A stretch of 64,000 nt of DNA from Natranaeroarchaeum sulfidigenes (GTDB lineage Archaea > Halobacteriota > Halobacteria > Halobacteriales > Natronoarchaeaceae): contig NZ_CP064786.1 in the NCBI RefSeq assembly GCF_017094485.1, positions 2,977,128 through 3,041,127 of the forward strand, written 5' to 3'. Below, in pieces: positions 17,314 to 25,765 of this stretch (positions are counted from its first letter, which is position 1; each line of letters begins with the position of its first letter). The notes under the pieces are model-generated. The model saw nothing but the letters and a program-made list of their open reading frames with translations. It made no database searches and was not told the DNA's origin. A program made the position numbers and the translations under genes.

Positions 17314-20300
17314 CTATTCTTCCGTGTCTTCGTCGGCGTTCTCGGAGAGGCGCTTGGCTGCGAGCGCACCGGCACCGACGCCGGCCGCACCCGCTGCGAC
17401 GCCGAAGCCGGGGAGGCCATCGTCTTCGTCGTCGTCTTCTTCCTCATCTTCCTCACCGTTTGCCGGCTCGGGCTCTTCGTCTCCGAGCGCGACGAACGGG
17501 ATCTCGGGGGTCGTATCCTCGTCGTACGCGAGCACGTCCGCGCGGCTCTCGCCCTCTGGCAGGAGCAGGTCCATCGCGGCCGGGTCGTCCGCATCCGGAT
17601 CGCCACCGCCGATCGCGTGCTCGCCCGGATCGGGGTTGATCGGCCGGATGTCCCCATCGCCGAAGCCATCGAACGGCGTCATGATCGCGGCAAAGGAGAC
17701 ATCGTCGGTCCAGTCGACCGCGCTCTTCGGGAAGTCGACAGCGACCGTGTGATCGTCGACCTGCTGGTACTCTACATCGCCGGAGACGGGCTCGCCCTCG
17801 GCGTCCTCAATATCCGTCGTTCCTTCACCGTGTGCGAGCACACGCGTTTGATGGGGCGTCGCGAAGCCGAAGTTCGTTCCGGCACGACCCTCGGTGCTCT
17901 CGGGGCCGTCGGCCTCCGGCGAGTTGATGTAGATCTGGACGAACTGGTGGGAGACCGGATCCAGTCCCCACGGGTTCTGGATCTCCTCGTTCATGGTGAA
18001 CTCGAACTTGACGCGGGCGGGCGACTCGTGGATGGTCACGGACTCGACATCCCAGGCACCCTCGTAGTAGTCGTCGCCGGTCGGGTAGGTGAACTGATCG
18101 GGACCGTACGGTTCGCCGTCGGTGCCGGTCTCGAAGTGTTCGACCTCCTCGAACTCGGCGATCAGCGAGTCATAAGGGATCTCTGCGAGTTCTCCTTCGG
18201 AGTACGCGAGGGCGTCCTCGTTGCTCTCCACACCGGCGCGGTCGATTACGTTCGGCGCATACTCGTTTTCGGCACCGCCGAAGACGTCCTCGCCGGCGTC
18301 TGCCTCAACCGGGCGGACGTTGCCGGGCGCGTCACTGTCGTAACCGAGCATCAGTGCGGCGATCTCCATCTGATCGAGTCCGCCGTCGATCGCACTCTGT
18401 GGGAACTCGAACAGCATGGCCTCGTTCGCGTTGTTGACCGTGATCTCGCCCGAGGCGAGCTCCTCGCCCTCGTAGTTTTCGAGACGGGCACCGTGTTCAC
18501 CGTCGGCGATGAATCGATAGTGGTACGGTTCCTCGAACGTCGCGTTAACTCCCTCCCGGGCATCAGTTGTGCCGCCGTCGACATCGGGATGGCGGATATA
18601 TACTTGCAGATGTTGATGGGAGAATCCGTGCTCGTAGTCCCACGGATTGGTCAGGTCGCCGTCCACTTCGACGGCGAACTGGTAGTCGTTTCTCGACTGA
18701 TGGACGTCAAAGCGGGTTAGATCGAAGGCCCCCTCGTCGAAGTCGTCGCCGGTCGGATACTCGTAGGTCCCCGGTCCGGCGTCGGTGCCGCTTTCGGCCG
18801 AGAGCTCGATAATCATGTCGCCGATCGAGAACAGCGACGGCGTCTCCAGCACGGCGAACGTGTCGACCTCGACGGTGACTCCCGTGTCACTGACATCGGT
18901 CGCAATATCTTCGCCGGTGACCAGATTGACCGTATCGACTTCCGGGCGCAGGATCGGTTCGACGGGATCGTCCTCGAAGTTCACGATACAGATAACGGTC
19001 TCGGGCCCGTCGATGTCGTCCAGTTCCGAGGCATCACGGCCGAACACGATCATGTTCGGGTTGTCGAAGTCGGGGTCGTCGAGTGGGAACGCGTACGCAC
19101 CACGGAGCTCTGCTTTCGGTTTGAGCGCGTCCAGTTCTTGGTAGGCCTGGTTGACCTCCTTGAAGAACTCGAGGTGGTCTTCGTCGTACTCGTCCCAGTT
19201 CATGAAGGCGCGTTGTTTGCCGCCTTCACGAACGTCAGCCCCGATATCGAGTTCGCCATCGGTGATGCCACGGTTATCCTCGTCGAACGCATCCATATCG
19301 GTCGCCGGCCAGCGGTTCTCCCCGTAGCGACTGATCTGTCGTTCCTGTCCGTAGTAGAACTTCGGAACGCCGGGCAGACCGATACAGGCCGCCCACGCGG
19401 CGCGCTCACGTCGTGCGCCCGCTTCCCACTCCTCGTCGGGAACCTCGTCGCGGTCTTCAGGGTCGTTGAGGTTCCGAACGATGCTGTTGAGGAGCCGTTC
19501 CTCGTCGTGGTTCTCGACGTAGTTGAGGATCAGCGAGTGGTCCGGGAACCCATCCTCGGTGCGGGCCTCGATCGAGTCGATCAGCGACTGTGCGCCCGTA
19601 TCGCCGGCGGCAACCGACGCAGCGGTGCCGGTGAACCCGTCCGTATCGAGATGCATATCGAAGGCGTTCTCGGCCATCTCCGGCTCTTTCGGGATCGTCT
19701 CGTCGAGCATGAGGAACTCCTCATCGTTCTCGCGGACGATCTCGCGGATGTCTTTCCACATACTGATCGGAACGCCCCAGGCGATATCACAGCGGAACCC
19801 GTCGACGCCGACCTCGCCGGACCAGAAGTCAGCGAACGCGAGCATATGCTCGCGGACGGCGACGTTGTCGAAGTTGAAGTTCGGCATCACACGCAGACCG
19901 AAGAAACCGGTGTTCGCCGGCGCGGGATCCGCGATTTCGGCGGTTGGGTCTTCCTGTAGACCGTCGACCGTCGAGGCAGCCTCGACGCGATCCCACCAGT
20001 CGAAGTACTTCGAGTCCTCGTCCCACTCGTTGACCGAGGGATACTCGAACTCGGCGTCGATCAGCGCCTGCGATCGCTCTTCATCCTGGTCGGCGATCGT
20101 GTCCTGAAAGTACGGATGGCCACGTCCCGCGTGATTGATGACGAGGTCGAAACAGACCTTGATATCTCGCTCGTGACACTCGTCGACGAACTCTTTGTAG
20201 GCTTCGATCGGCTCTTTGCCTTCGGGAGCCAGATCCTCCGCGATTCCGAAGTAGTCGTTCGTATCGTAGCCGTGGGGACCGCCGCCAGCTGGCTGGTCGC

Positions 20301-21354
20301 CCGGCCAGTTCGAGAGGTTCTGTTCTTGGAACATCTTGTCGACGCTCTCGGCTGGTACGACCGGTGTCAGCCAGACCGCGTCGACGCCCAGCTCTTCGAG
20401 ATAATCGAGTCCACGCGCGCCTGTCTCGTCGTCGCCGTTGATGAGCGTGTCGAACGTGGTCGCGCCGCGTTCACCCGCCCACGAGCGTGGGAAGATCTGG
20501 TACATGATCCCCTCTTCCATCCACTCGGGCGCGCGGTTGGGAAGGTGGGTTTCCCCATCGGGGTGGAGCTCGATAGTGTCGATCATACTGCGTGCGCTCC
20601 CGTCGTACGCCGCGACGTGGACGCGTCCGCGCTCGCCGTCCAGCGCGCTCTCGGGGACGGTTGCCTCGAATCCGTCGGTATCGATGTCGTCGGTATCGAG
20701 TGCGTCACGGTCGTCCGCGAGGAAGACGACCTCCAGATCGTCCGTCAATGCATTGCTCGCCGGGTTGAGTTCCGGATTCGCGTTGAGGGTGAACTCGCCG
20801 CCGTCGTGCTCGCCCTCAAGTTCGACCGTCGGACGTGGGCCGTCGCCCTCCGGGAACGCGTGGATAGTCATTTCATGTGTCCCGTCCGGGGCGTCCAGTT
20901 CCAGCACGTATCGCCCAGGTTCGTCGGCGACGAACTCTACGGCGTGTTCTTTCTCCGTCGAGTGGCGCGGCACTGGCGCTTCGTCGTGTGTGTGCTCGAA
21001 CAACAACTCGGCGTCGCTACCGTCCGGTTGTTCGACGAGCGACCACTCGAAGTCGTCGCTGTCGTAATTGTCCGGATCCGCCTCGAAGTCCGGAATACGC
21101 GGTGCAATGTTGTCACGGGAGCCAAACGACCACTCACCAATATCTTCGGGGTTCGAAATCATCTCGCCGACTTCGACGAACCGCGGATGTCCGGGGTGAT
21201 ATGAGTCGGGACCGTCAGCGTGACGCTGTTCGTAGTTGTCGACCGAATCGGCGCCGGCAGAGAACGGGGTGAACCAGAGTGCACCCGCACCCGCCATTCC
21301 GCCGAGTACTGTTCTGCGTCTGATATCTGGGTTGAGGGAGTTGTTGTTACTCAT
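17314..21354 (-). CDS. Secreted alpha-amylase-family glycoside hydrolase (GH13) with two glucodextranase-like domains and PGF-CTERM tail
   Basis: This 1346-residue protein has a Tat-type signal (RRRTVLGGMAGAGALWF) and an N-terminal beta-rich region. A GH13 barrel starts near residue 270 (EEGIMYQIFPRSW) with DLVINHAGRGHP, the nucleophile region GFRCDIAWG, the acid/base region LMLDETIP and the third carboxylate region NYVENHDEERL. Two homologous C-terminal modules follow, at about 840-1040 and 1055-1270, each starting YPTGDD(F/Y)xEGA and resembling the glucodextranase/DOMON-like domain. The end is an acidic linker, PGFGVAAGAAG and a basic tail, as in PGF-CTERM archaeosortase substrates. It should degrade alpha-glucans at the cell surface. 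Confidence 0.88.
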   Translation of the reverse strand: MSNNNSLNPDIRRRTVLGGMAGAGALWFTPFSAGADSVDNYEQRHADGPDSYHPGHPRFVEVGEMISNPEDIGEWSFGSRDNIAPRIPDFEADPDNYDSDDFEWSLVEQPDGSDAELLFEHTHDEAPVPRHSTEKEHAVEFVADEPGRYVLELDAPDGTHEMTIHAFPEGDGPRPTVELEGEHDGGEFTLNANPELNPASNALTDDLEVVFLADDRDALDTDDIDTDGFEATVPESALDGERGRVHVAAYDGSARSMIDTIELHPDGETHLPNRAPEWMEEGIMYQIFPRSWAGERGATTFDTLINGDDETGARGLDYLEELGVDAVWLTPVVPAESVDKMFQEQNLSNWPGDQPAGGGPHGYDTNDYFGIAEDLAPEGKEPIEAYKEFVDECHERDIKVCFDLVINHAGRGHPYFQDTIADQDEERSQALIDAEFEYPSVNEWDEDSKYFDWWDRVEAASTVDGLQEDPTAEIADPAPANTGFFGLRVMPNFNFDNVAVREHMLAFADFWSGEVGVDGFRCDIAWGVPISMWKDIREIVRENDEEFLMLDETIPKEPEMAENAFDMHLDTDGFTGTAASVAAGDTGAQSLIDSIEARTEDGFPDHSLILNYVENHDEERLLNSIVRNLNDPEDRDEVPDEEWEAGARRERAAWAACIGLPGVPKFYYGQERQISRYGENRWPATDMDAFDEDNRGITDGELDIGADVREGGKQRAFMNWDEYDEDHLEFFKEVNQAYQELDALKPKAELRGAYAFPLDDPDFDNPNMIVFGRDASELDDIDGPETVICIVNFEDDPVEPILRPEVDTVNLVTGEDIATDVSDTGVTVEVDTFAVLETPSLFSIGDMIIELSAESGTDAGPGTYEYPTGDDFDEGAFDLTRFDVHQSRNDYQFAVEVDGDLTNPWDYEHGFSHQHLQVYIRHPDVDGGTTDAREGVNATFEEPYHYRFIADGEHGARLENYEGEELASGEITVNNANEAMLFEFPQSAIDGGLDQMEIAALMLGYDSDAPGNVRPVEADAGEDVFGGAENEYAPNVIDRAGVESNEDALAYSEGELAEIPYDSLIAEFEEVEHFETGTDGEPYGPDQFTYPTGDDYYEGAWDVESVTIHESPARVKFEFTMNEEIQNPWGLDPVSHQFVQIYINSPEADGPESTEGRAGTNFGFATPHQTRVLAHGEGTTDIEDAEGEPVSGDVEYQQVDDHTVAVDFPKSAVDWTDDVSFAAIMTPFDGFGDGDIRPINPDPGEHAIGGGDPDADDPAAMDLLLPEGESRADVLAYDEDTTPEIPFVALGDEEPEPANGEEDEEEDDDEDDGLPGFGVAAGAAGVGAGALAAKRLSENADEDTEE

Positions 21355-21696
21355 GATATTGTTAAATAACGTGTGTCTGCGAACCAGGAGACCATCGGGA
21401 AACCGCCTCCTCCAACGACGTTATCCGAAACCGCTGTGGTAGCAAACGGATAACGGTCGCGGACAGTTCGTGGACAGCCGTGTTGCGGTTCGAACCGCTG
21501 CCCACGTCCGCGACTGGTTTGGCTGCGACTCATCAACACACAGTGAGGTAATAGTTCATCATGTATAATACCACATTTACAACTAGTATTTGCCCCTAGT
21601 CTATGATCTCGTAATCAAGTATATAATGAATGTTATTTCTGCAGTGTGTAGTTACCACTCTGAACGAGCTGTGGTACAGGTCGAATACAGGGCCAG
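21355..21696. other. Non-coding gap upstream of the amylase-family gene
   Basis: This 342 bp gap carries no convincing gene. Next to the amylase start is a TTATTTAAC box on the minus strand, unusually close to the ATG. Nested inverted repeats occupy 21421-21514 (listed separately). The rest (about 21540-21640) is AT-rich with no repeat that I can define. Beyond it the H-NOX-like gene ends convergently. Confidence 0.5.
21421..21514. repeat. Nested inverted repeats upstream of the amylase-family gene
   Basis: Two dyads are visible. TTATCCG (21421-21427) pairs with CGGATAA (21447-21453). Next, GTCGCGGA (21456-21463) pairs perfectly with TCCGCGAC (21507-21514), enclosing CGTGG/CCACG (21469-21473 with 21502-21506) and GCGGTTCGAACCGC (21485-21498). 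The second is a long imperfect hairpin of about 59 bp. On the amylase strand both lie about 65-160 nt before the ATG, so they could be operators or leader RNA structure. Confidence 0.55.
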
Positions 21697-22242
21697 TCAG
21701 TCGAGTGTAACGTGTAGCTCACACCGATCGGCACCCGCCTGCAGACAGGCTGGTTCCACGATTTCTGCCGTCCGTTCGTACTCGTCAGCGATACCGATCA
21801 CGATGCCACGCAGTACCGTGCAGAGCTGGCGGTCTGAACGATACGTCAGCACGACTTCGTTCCCATCAGTCCGCGTCGAAACGGTCGACGACGTACTGTG
21901 CTCATCATCGGAGTCGAGTTGCTCATAGATCGAATCTAGCGCGAGTAATACTTCCCGAGCGTCCCAGTCGTCACGAATGTGTGCTTTGAACGTATCGAGT
22001 AACGACGGTGCCAGCGACCGGCCGAACGACTTGTGGAGCGAGGCGTCGGGCCGCCCACTCAGTTCGGAGAGCGCCGTTGCCGCCCGTGTGAACTCCTCGT
22101 CAGGGTAGTCAGTGACGGGAAGATAGAGCGTCGGCTCGAGACCTGCTTCGTCAACGACCGCTTCCCAGTTGATCCCATCGACCTCCGTTTCGACGAACTC
22201 CTTGAACGCCTTATGAACGATCCCGTGCATACCGTTACTCAC
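21697..22242 (-). CDS. H-NOX-like (heme NO-binding domain) protein with substituted proximal ligand
   Basis: This 181-residue protein matches the H-NOX fold. It starts MHGIVHKAFKEFVETE, followed by the helical part and then the porphyrin-propionate motif YxSxR (here LTYRSDRQL) and the late strand region IVIGIADEYE. The segment aligned with the proximal-histidine helix of characterised H-NOX proteins (MDEVHLQL) reads LDSIYEQL, so the His appears to be Tyr. The end (EPACLQAGADRCELHV) resembles the cysteine pair of V4R domains. It may bind heme differently or sense another ligand. No kinase or chemoreceptor gene is adjacent. Confidence 0.7.
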   Translation of the reverse strand: MSNGMHGIVHKAFKEFVETEVDGINWEAVVDEAGLEPTLYLPVTDYPDEEFTRAATALSELSGRPDASLHKSFGRSLAPSLLDTFKAHIRDDWDAREVLLALDSIYEQLDSDDEHSTSSTVSTRTDGNEVVLTYRSDRQLCTVLRGIVIGIADEYERTAEIVEPACLQAGADRCELHVTLD

Positions 22243-22324
22243 CCTGCCAACTGATCGACGTAATCATATGTTGGACTACAGACCTACAAGTGGTAAATAT
22301 TCCGACGTAAGCTCATAGTACAGG

Positions 22325-23506
22325 TTACTTTTCTAGCTCGTCGATCAGTTCGGCGTCGTCGATTTCGGCCCGCGAGTCTCGACCGATATCCTCTGTCTGC
22401 TCGGCGGGAGCTGTCTCGTCGTTGAATTCGCTGATCAGTTCCTCGATGTTGTTCAGTCCGAGCAGTTCGGCCGTCTCGTCGTCGAAGTCGAGGCTTTCCA
22501 GTGCGCCGTCACCCACCTGCACGTCGCTTCCAGAGAGGTGTTTTCCGTAGCGGCCGATCATGGAGGTGAGCTCCTGGGGCATAACGAATGTCGTCGACTC
22601 GCCTTTCCCGATCTCTTCGAGCGTCTCCATGCCCTTGTCGATTACCGCCCGCTCACCCATCGACTCCGCGGATTTCGCGCGAAGCACTGTCGATATCGAG
22701 TCACCCTGTGCTTCGAGGATCTGACTCTGTTTTTCACCCTGCGCCCGGATGATATTCGATTGCTTGTCACCTTCGGCCTTCTCGACGGCACTCCGCCGCT
22801 CACCCTGTGCTTCGAGAATCATGGCACGACGGCGGCGCTCGGCGGACGTCTGCTGTTCCATCGCCCGCTGCACATCTTTGCTCGGGTTGACCTCCCGGAC
22901 CTCCACCGCTTCGACCCGGATCCCCCAGCGATCGGTCGCTTCATCGACCTCATCGTGGATCCTTCTGTTGATCTTTTCGCGTTTGTTCAGCGTCTCGTCC
23001 AGTTCCATATCGCCGAGTACGGCACGAAGCGTGGTCTGAGCCAGGTTCGAGACAGCCCGTTTGTAGTCATCAACCTCCAGAAACGCCTTCTTCGCGTCCA
23101 TGACACGGATGTAGATGACGGCGTCGGCGGTCACCGGCGAGTTATCACGCGTGATGGCCTCTTGGCGCGGGACATCGATCGTCTGTGTTCGCATATCGAA
23201 AAGGTACGTCTTCGAGACGAACGGTGGAACGAAGTTGATACCGGGCTGTAGCAGTTGTCGGTACTCGCCGAACACCGTCAGTGCGCGTTTCTCGTAGGCG
23301 TTGACGATCTCGACCGCGCTCGCCACCGTCACGACTGCGAGCGTCAGCAAGAGAGCGCCGACGATAGAGAGCGGCGTCAACTCGAGGAAATTCGTCAGAA
23401 GCACGGCACTCGCTGCCAGTGCAAGAGCACCGATCAGCACCGTCTGTGGCCTGAGTCCGTGCGTTCGATGCACGCTCTGGATCCTGTCTCCCCCTGATTG
23501 GGACAT
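22325..23506 (-). CDS. SPFH/band 7 (stomatin-like) membrane protein
   Basis: The 393-residue protein has two closely spaced N-terminal hydrophobic segments (residues about 20-65) and the SPFH domain at about 65-260. It begins VNAYEKRALTVFGEYRQLL and includes GIRVEAVEVREVNPSKDVQRAMEQQ. A charged coiled coil with EAQGE/RAQGE repeats follows. Such proteins form oligomeric membrane scaffolds and often work with NfeD-type or protease partners; none is adjacent. It lies 63 bp downstream of uvrC on the same strand. Confidence 0.88.
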   Translation of the reverse strand: MSQSGGDRIQSVHRTHGLRPQTVLIGALALAASAVLLTNFLELTPLSIVGALLLTLAVVTVASAVEIVNAYEKRALTVFGEYRQLLQPGINFVPPFVSKTYLFDMRTQTIDVPRQEAITRDNSPVTADAVIYIRVMDAKKAFLEVDDYKRAVSNLAQTTLRAVLGDMELDETLNKREKINRRIHDEVDEATDRWGIRVEAVEVREVNPSKDVQRAMEQQTSAERRRRAMILEAQGERRSAVEKAEGDKQSNIIRAQGEKQSQILEAQGDSISTVLRAKSAESMGERAVIDKGMETLEEIGKGESTTFVMPQELTSMIGRYGKHLSGSDVQVGDGALESLDFDDETAELLGLNNIEELISEFNDETAPAEQTEDIGRDSRAEIDDAELIDELEK

Positions 23507-23569
23507 GTTCGACTAGTAGGACTGACGCGGGTTAACGGTTCGCACCGGAGAAGGACCGACACTACGTGC

Positions 23570-25312
23570 TTACAGCTGCTCTTCGAGTAACGTAACCGTT
23601 CCCTCACCAACCCCCTCGACCGACAGGAGTTCGTCACGAGACGCACCACGGACCCCCTTCACGCTACCGAACCGACCCAGCAGCCGCTTACGTGTTTCTG
23701 GACCGATGCCATCGATCCCGTCGAGCGCCGTCGACACCTCATCACGCAGAGTCTGATGGTACTGCAGGGCAAAGCGATGGGCCTCGTCGCGAACCCGCTG
23801 TACGAGATGTAACTGGGGCGCATCATCCGGCCAGTCGTGCGTCCTCTCCGGCGTGATCACGAGCTCTTCGTCTTTCGCGATGGCGATCGTCGGGATGTCC
23901 CAGTCTATCGCATCGAGCGCCGCCCGCGCCGCCGAAAGCTGTCCTTCACCTCCGTCGATTACCAGCAGGTCCGGATCAGGTCGGTCATCACACCCCTCCA
24001 CGGCACGACTGGCTCGCCACTCGACTAGCGAACGCATGTTCGCGTAGTCATCGTTTCCGCCATTCAGCCGCTTGCGGCGGTAGTCGCTGCTCTCGCGGGA
24101 CCCATCGACGAACGTAACGTTGCTTCCGACCGCCTCGTTTCCCTGAGCATGACTGACATCGAATCCCTCGATTCGCGTCGGCCGATCGATATCCAGGGCC
24201 GCTGCGAGGGCACCGACCTCGTCACGGCCGTCGGTGCCGCGGCGGGCGTTTTTGAGCGCCAGATCGACGAGCGTCGCCTCCCGACCGGCACCTGGAACAC
24301 GAACCGCGACGTCTTCCGCGTCGAGCCATGCAGCAAGCTCCTGGTCGTCGAGATGCTCCGGGAGTACGAGCGCGTCCGGAAGCTCCCGCTCGGCGTAGTA
24401 CTGTGGGACGAACGCCGACAGAACGCGCGCGATCTGATCCGGTCCGCTGTCGGGTGCAGCGAGCGTATGCCGGTCCCGGTCGACGAGCTGGCCGCCATCA
24501 CTGTGTAGCCGGGCGACGGTCGCCTCCTCGCCCTCGATGGCGACACCAAGTACGTCCAGTAGCCGTTCGCCGCCGGATTCTTCGCTGGCGACGGCGGCAC
24601 CGCTGTCACCGTGGAACGCCTCGACGGTCTGCAGTCGATCGCGCAGGTTGGCAGCACGCTCGAACTCCCGACTCTCGGCTGCTTGCTCCATCGATCGACG
24701 CAGGGGAGTGGCGAGGACACCGATCTCACCCTCGAAGAATCGCTGCGTAGCCGTGACGTCTTCCGCGTACGCCGCTTCGCTTATTTCGCCAGTACAGGGA
24801 GCGGTACAGATACCGACCTCGTAGTCGAGACAGGGACGATCCCGGTTCGCGTACTTGTGATCCGAGCAGCCCCGCACTCCGTAGATTTCCCGGAGCCCCT
24901 TGACGACCGTTTCGAGGCGAGACCGACTGGTATACGGGCCGTACACCGTTGCACCCTCGTCCGGATCGCGGGTGATCTCGATCCGTGGAACTGGGTGGTC
25001 AGTTAGCTGGACCAGCGGGTAGGACTTGTCGTCTTTCAGTCGGACGTTGTACCGGGGCTGGTGGCGCTTGATCATGTTCGCCTCCAGCAACAGCGCCTGC
25101 GTCTCCGTGTCCGTCACCGCAACGTCGATGGCATCGGCACGGTCGACCATCCGCTCGATCCGGCGACTGCGCGGATCAGCGTACGAGCGTACCCGGTCAC
25201 GGATGTCGACCGCCTTCCCGACATAGAGCACCTGCTCGTCGGCGAGGAACTGGTAGACGCCAGGCTCGGTCGGGAGGTCGCTCGCCCGATCACGGACCGC
25301 TCTCGCGTCCAT
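23570..25312 (-). CDS. uvrC: Excinuclease ABC subunit C
   Basis: This 580-residue protein has an N-terminal GIY-YIG nuclease ([18 protein letters not shown]), a UVR motif region near residue 200 ([16 protein letters not shown]) and the RNase H-like endonuclease domain ([31 protein letters not shown]). Two helix-hairpin-helix motifs end the protein ([24 protein letters not shown]). UvrC makes both incisions in nucleotide excision repair with UvrA/UvrB, which are not in this window. A cysteine-rich patch ([19 protein letters not shown], then CTAPC) is typical. Confidence 0.95.
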   Translation of the reverse strand: MDARAVRDRASDLPTEPGVYQFLADEQVLYVGKAVDIRDRVRSYADPRSRRIERMVDRADAIDVAVTDTETQALLLEANMIKRHQPRYNVRLKDDKSYPLVQLTDHPVPRIEITRDPDEGATVYGPYTSRSRLETVVKGLREIYGVRGCSDHKYANRDRPCLDYEVGICTAPCTGEISEAAYAEDVTATQRFFEGEIGVLATPLRRSMEQAAESREFERAANLRDRLQTVEAFHGDSGAAVASEESGGERLLDVLGVAIEGEEATVARLHSDGGQLVDRDRHTLAAPDSGPDQIARVLSAFVPQYYAERELPDALVLPEHLDDQELAAWLDAEDVAVRVPGAGREATLVDLALKNARRGTDGRDEVGALAAALDIDRPTRIEGFDVSHAQGNEAVGSNVTFVDGSRESSDYRRKRLNGGNDDYANMRSLVEWRASRAVEGCDDRPDPDLLVIDGGEGQLSAARAALDAIDWDIPTIAIAKDEELVITPERTHDWPDDAPQLHLVQRVRDEAHRFALQYHQTLRDEVSTALDGIDGIGPETRKRLLGRFGSVKGVRGASRDELLSVEGVGEGTVTLLEEQL

Positions 25313-25375
25313 CGGGACCGGCTAGGTGAGCGTTGAGTTTCAACTCTACGGCTGACCCCGAGAGGCAGGCCAGTA

Positions 25376-25490
25376 GCGAACAGGCGACGGAATCCGCCAC
25401 GACGCGGCGTGTCGCACACCAGCCCCGGCCAGCGCCGTGTCAGCAGGTCATCGCATGGCGATCATGGCCGCCCTATCGTATATAAAAGCT
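25376..25490 (+). repeat. Intergenic element, copy B
   Basis: This is the partner of copy A (11346-11462). The identical 21 bp core is at 25398-25418, and the TGGCCGCCC.ATC..ATATAAA block ends the element. Here GCGAC/GTCGC and an inner CGCC/GGCG can pair, a different stem from copy A but around the same core. The TATA-like box points to the small membrane protein at 25538. It would start a transcript with a leader of about 30 nt. Confidence 0.65.
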
Positions 25491-25537
25491 GGGAGGCTTG
25501 TCGTCATGCTCAAGCCGACCCGCTCCTAACGACAGAT

Positions 25538-25750
25538 ATGTTCGAAAAGAACGTCGGTGGAACCGATCGTACGCTCCGGTTTGTCGGCGGAGCCGCGCTG
25601 TTACTCGTCGGTGTTGTGACACTCGGCCGAAGATCGAAACGGAACGGACTTGGCGCCCTGGTCGTCGGCGCAGGGCTCCTTGCGAGCGCGCTCACACAGC
25701 GGTGCACGGTAAACAAACTGCTCGGAATCGACACCTGTCCAGCGGAGTAG
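25538..25750 (+). CDS. YgaP-type small membrane protein (DUF2892)
   Basis: The 70-residue protein starts MFEKNVGGTDRTLRFVGGAA and has two short membrane helices, with CTVNKLLGIDTC at the end. This is the DUF2892 pattern found alone or attached to rhodanese domains; its role is uncertain (possibly thiol or sulfide handling). The ATG at 25538 gives the standard N-terminus. It is expressed from the TATA-like box of repeat copy B. Confidence 0.85.
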   Translation: MFEKNVGGTDRTLRFVGGAALLLVGVVTLGRRSKRNGLGALVVGAGLLASALTQRCTVNKLLGIDTCPAE

Positions 25751-25765
25751 CGCCACCAGGAGTGG

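Noticed and set aside
17617..21204. Several open frames of 270-370 codons on the plus strand inside the amylase-family gene
   Set aside because: They are antisense shadows produced by the strong GC bias. The minus-strand frame has all domains and motifs.
21456..21514. Possible tRNA (GGTTCGAACC T-arm-like string with an 8-9 bp outer stem)
   Set aside because: The outer and inner stems form one nested hairpin; there is no D-arm, anticodon arm or CCA-side geometry with a seven-base T-loop.
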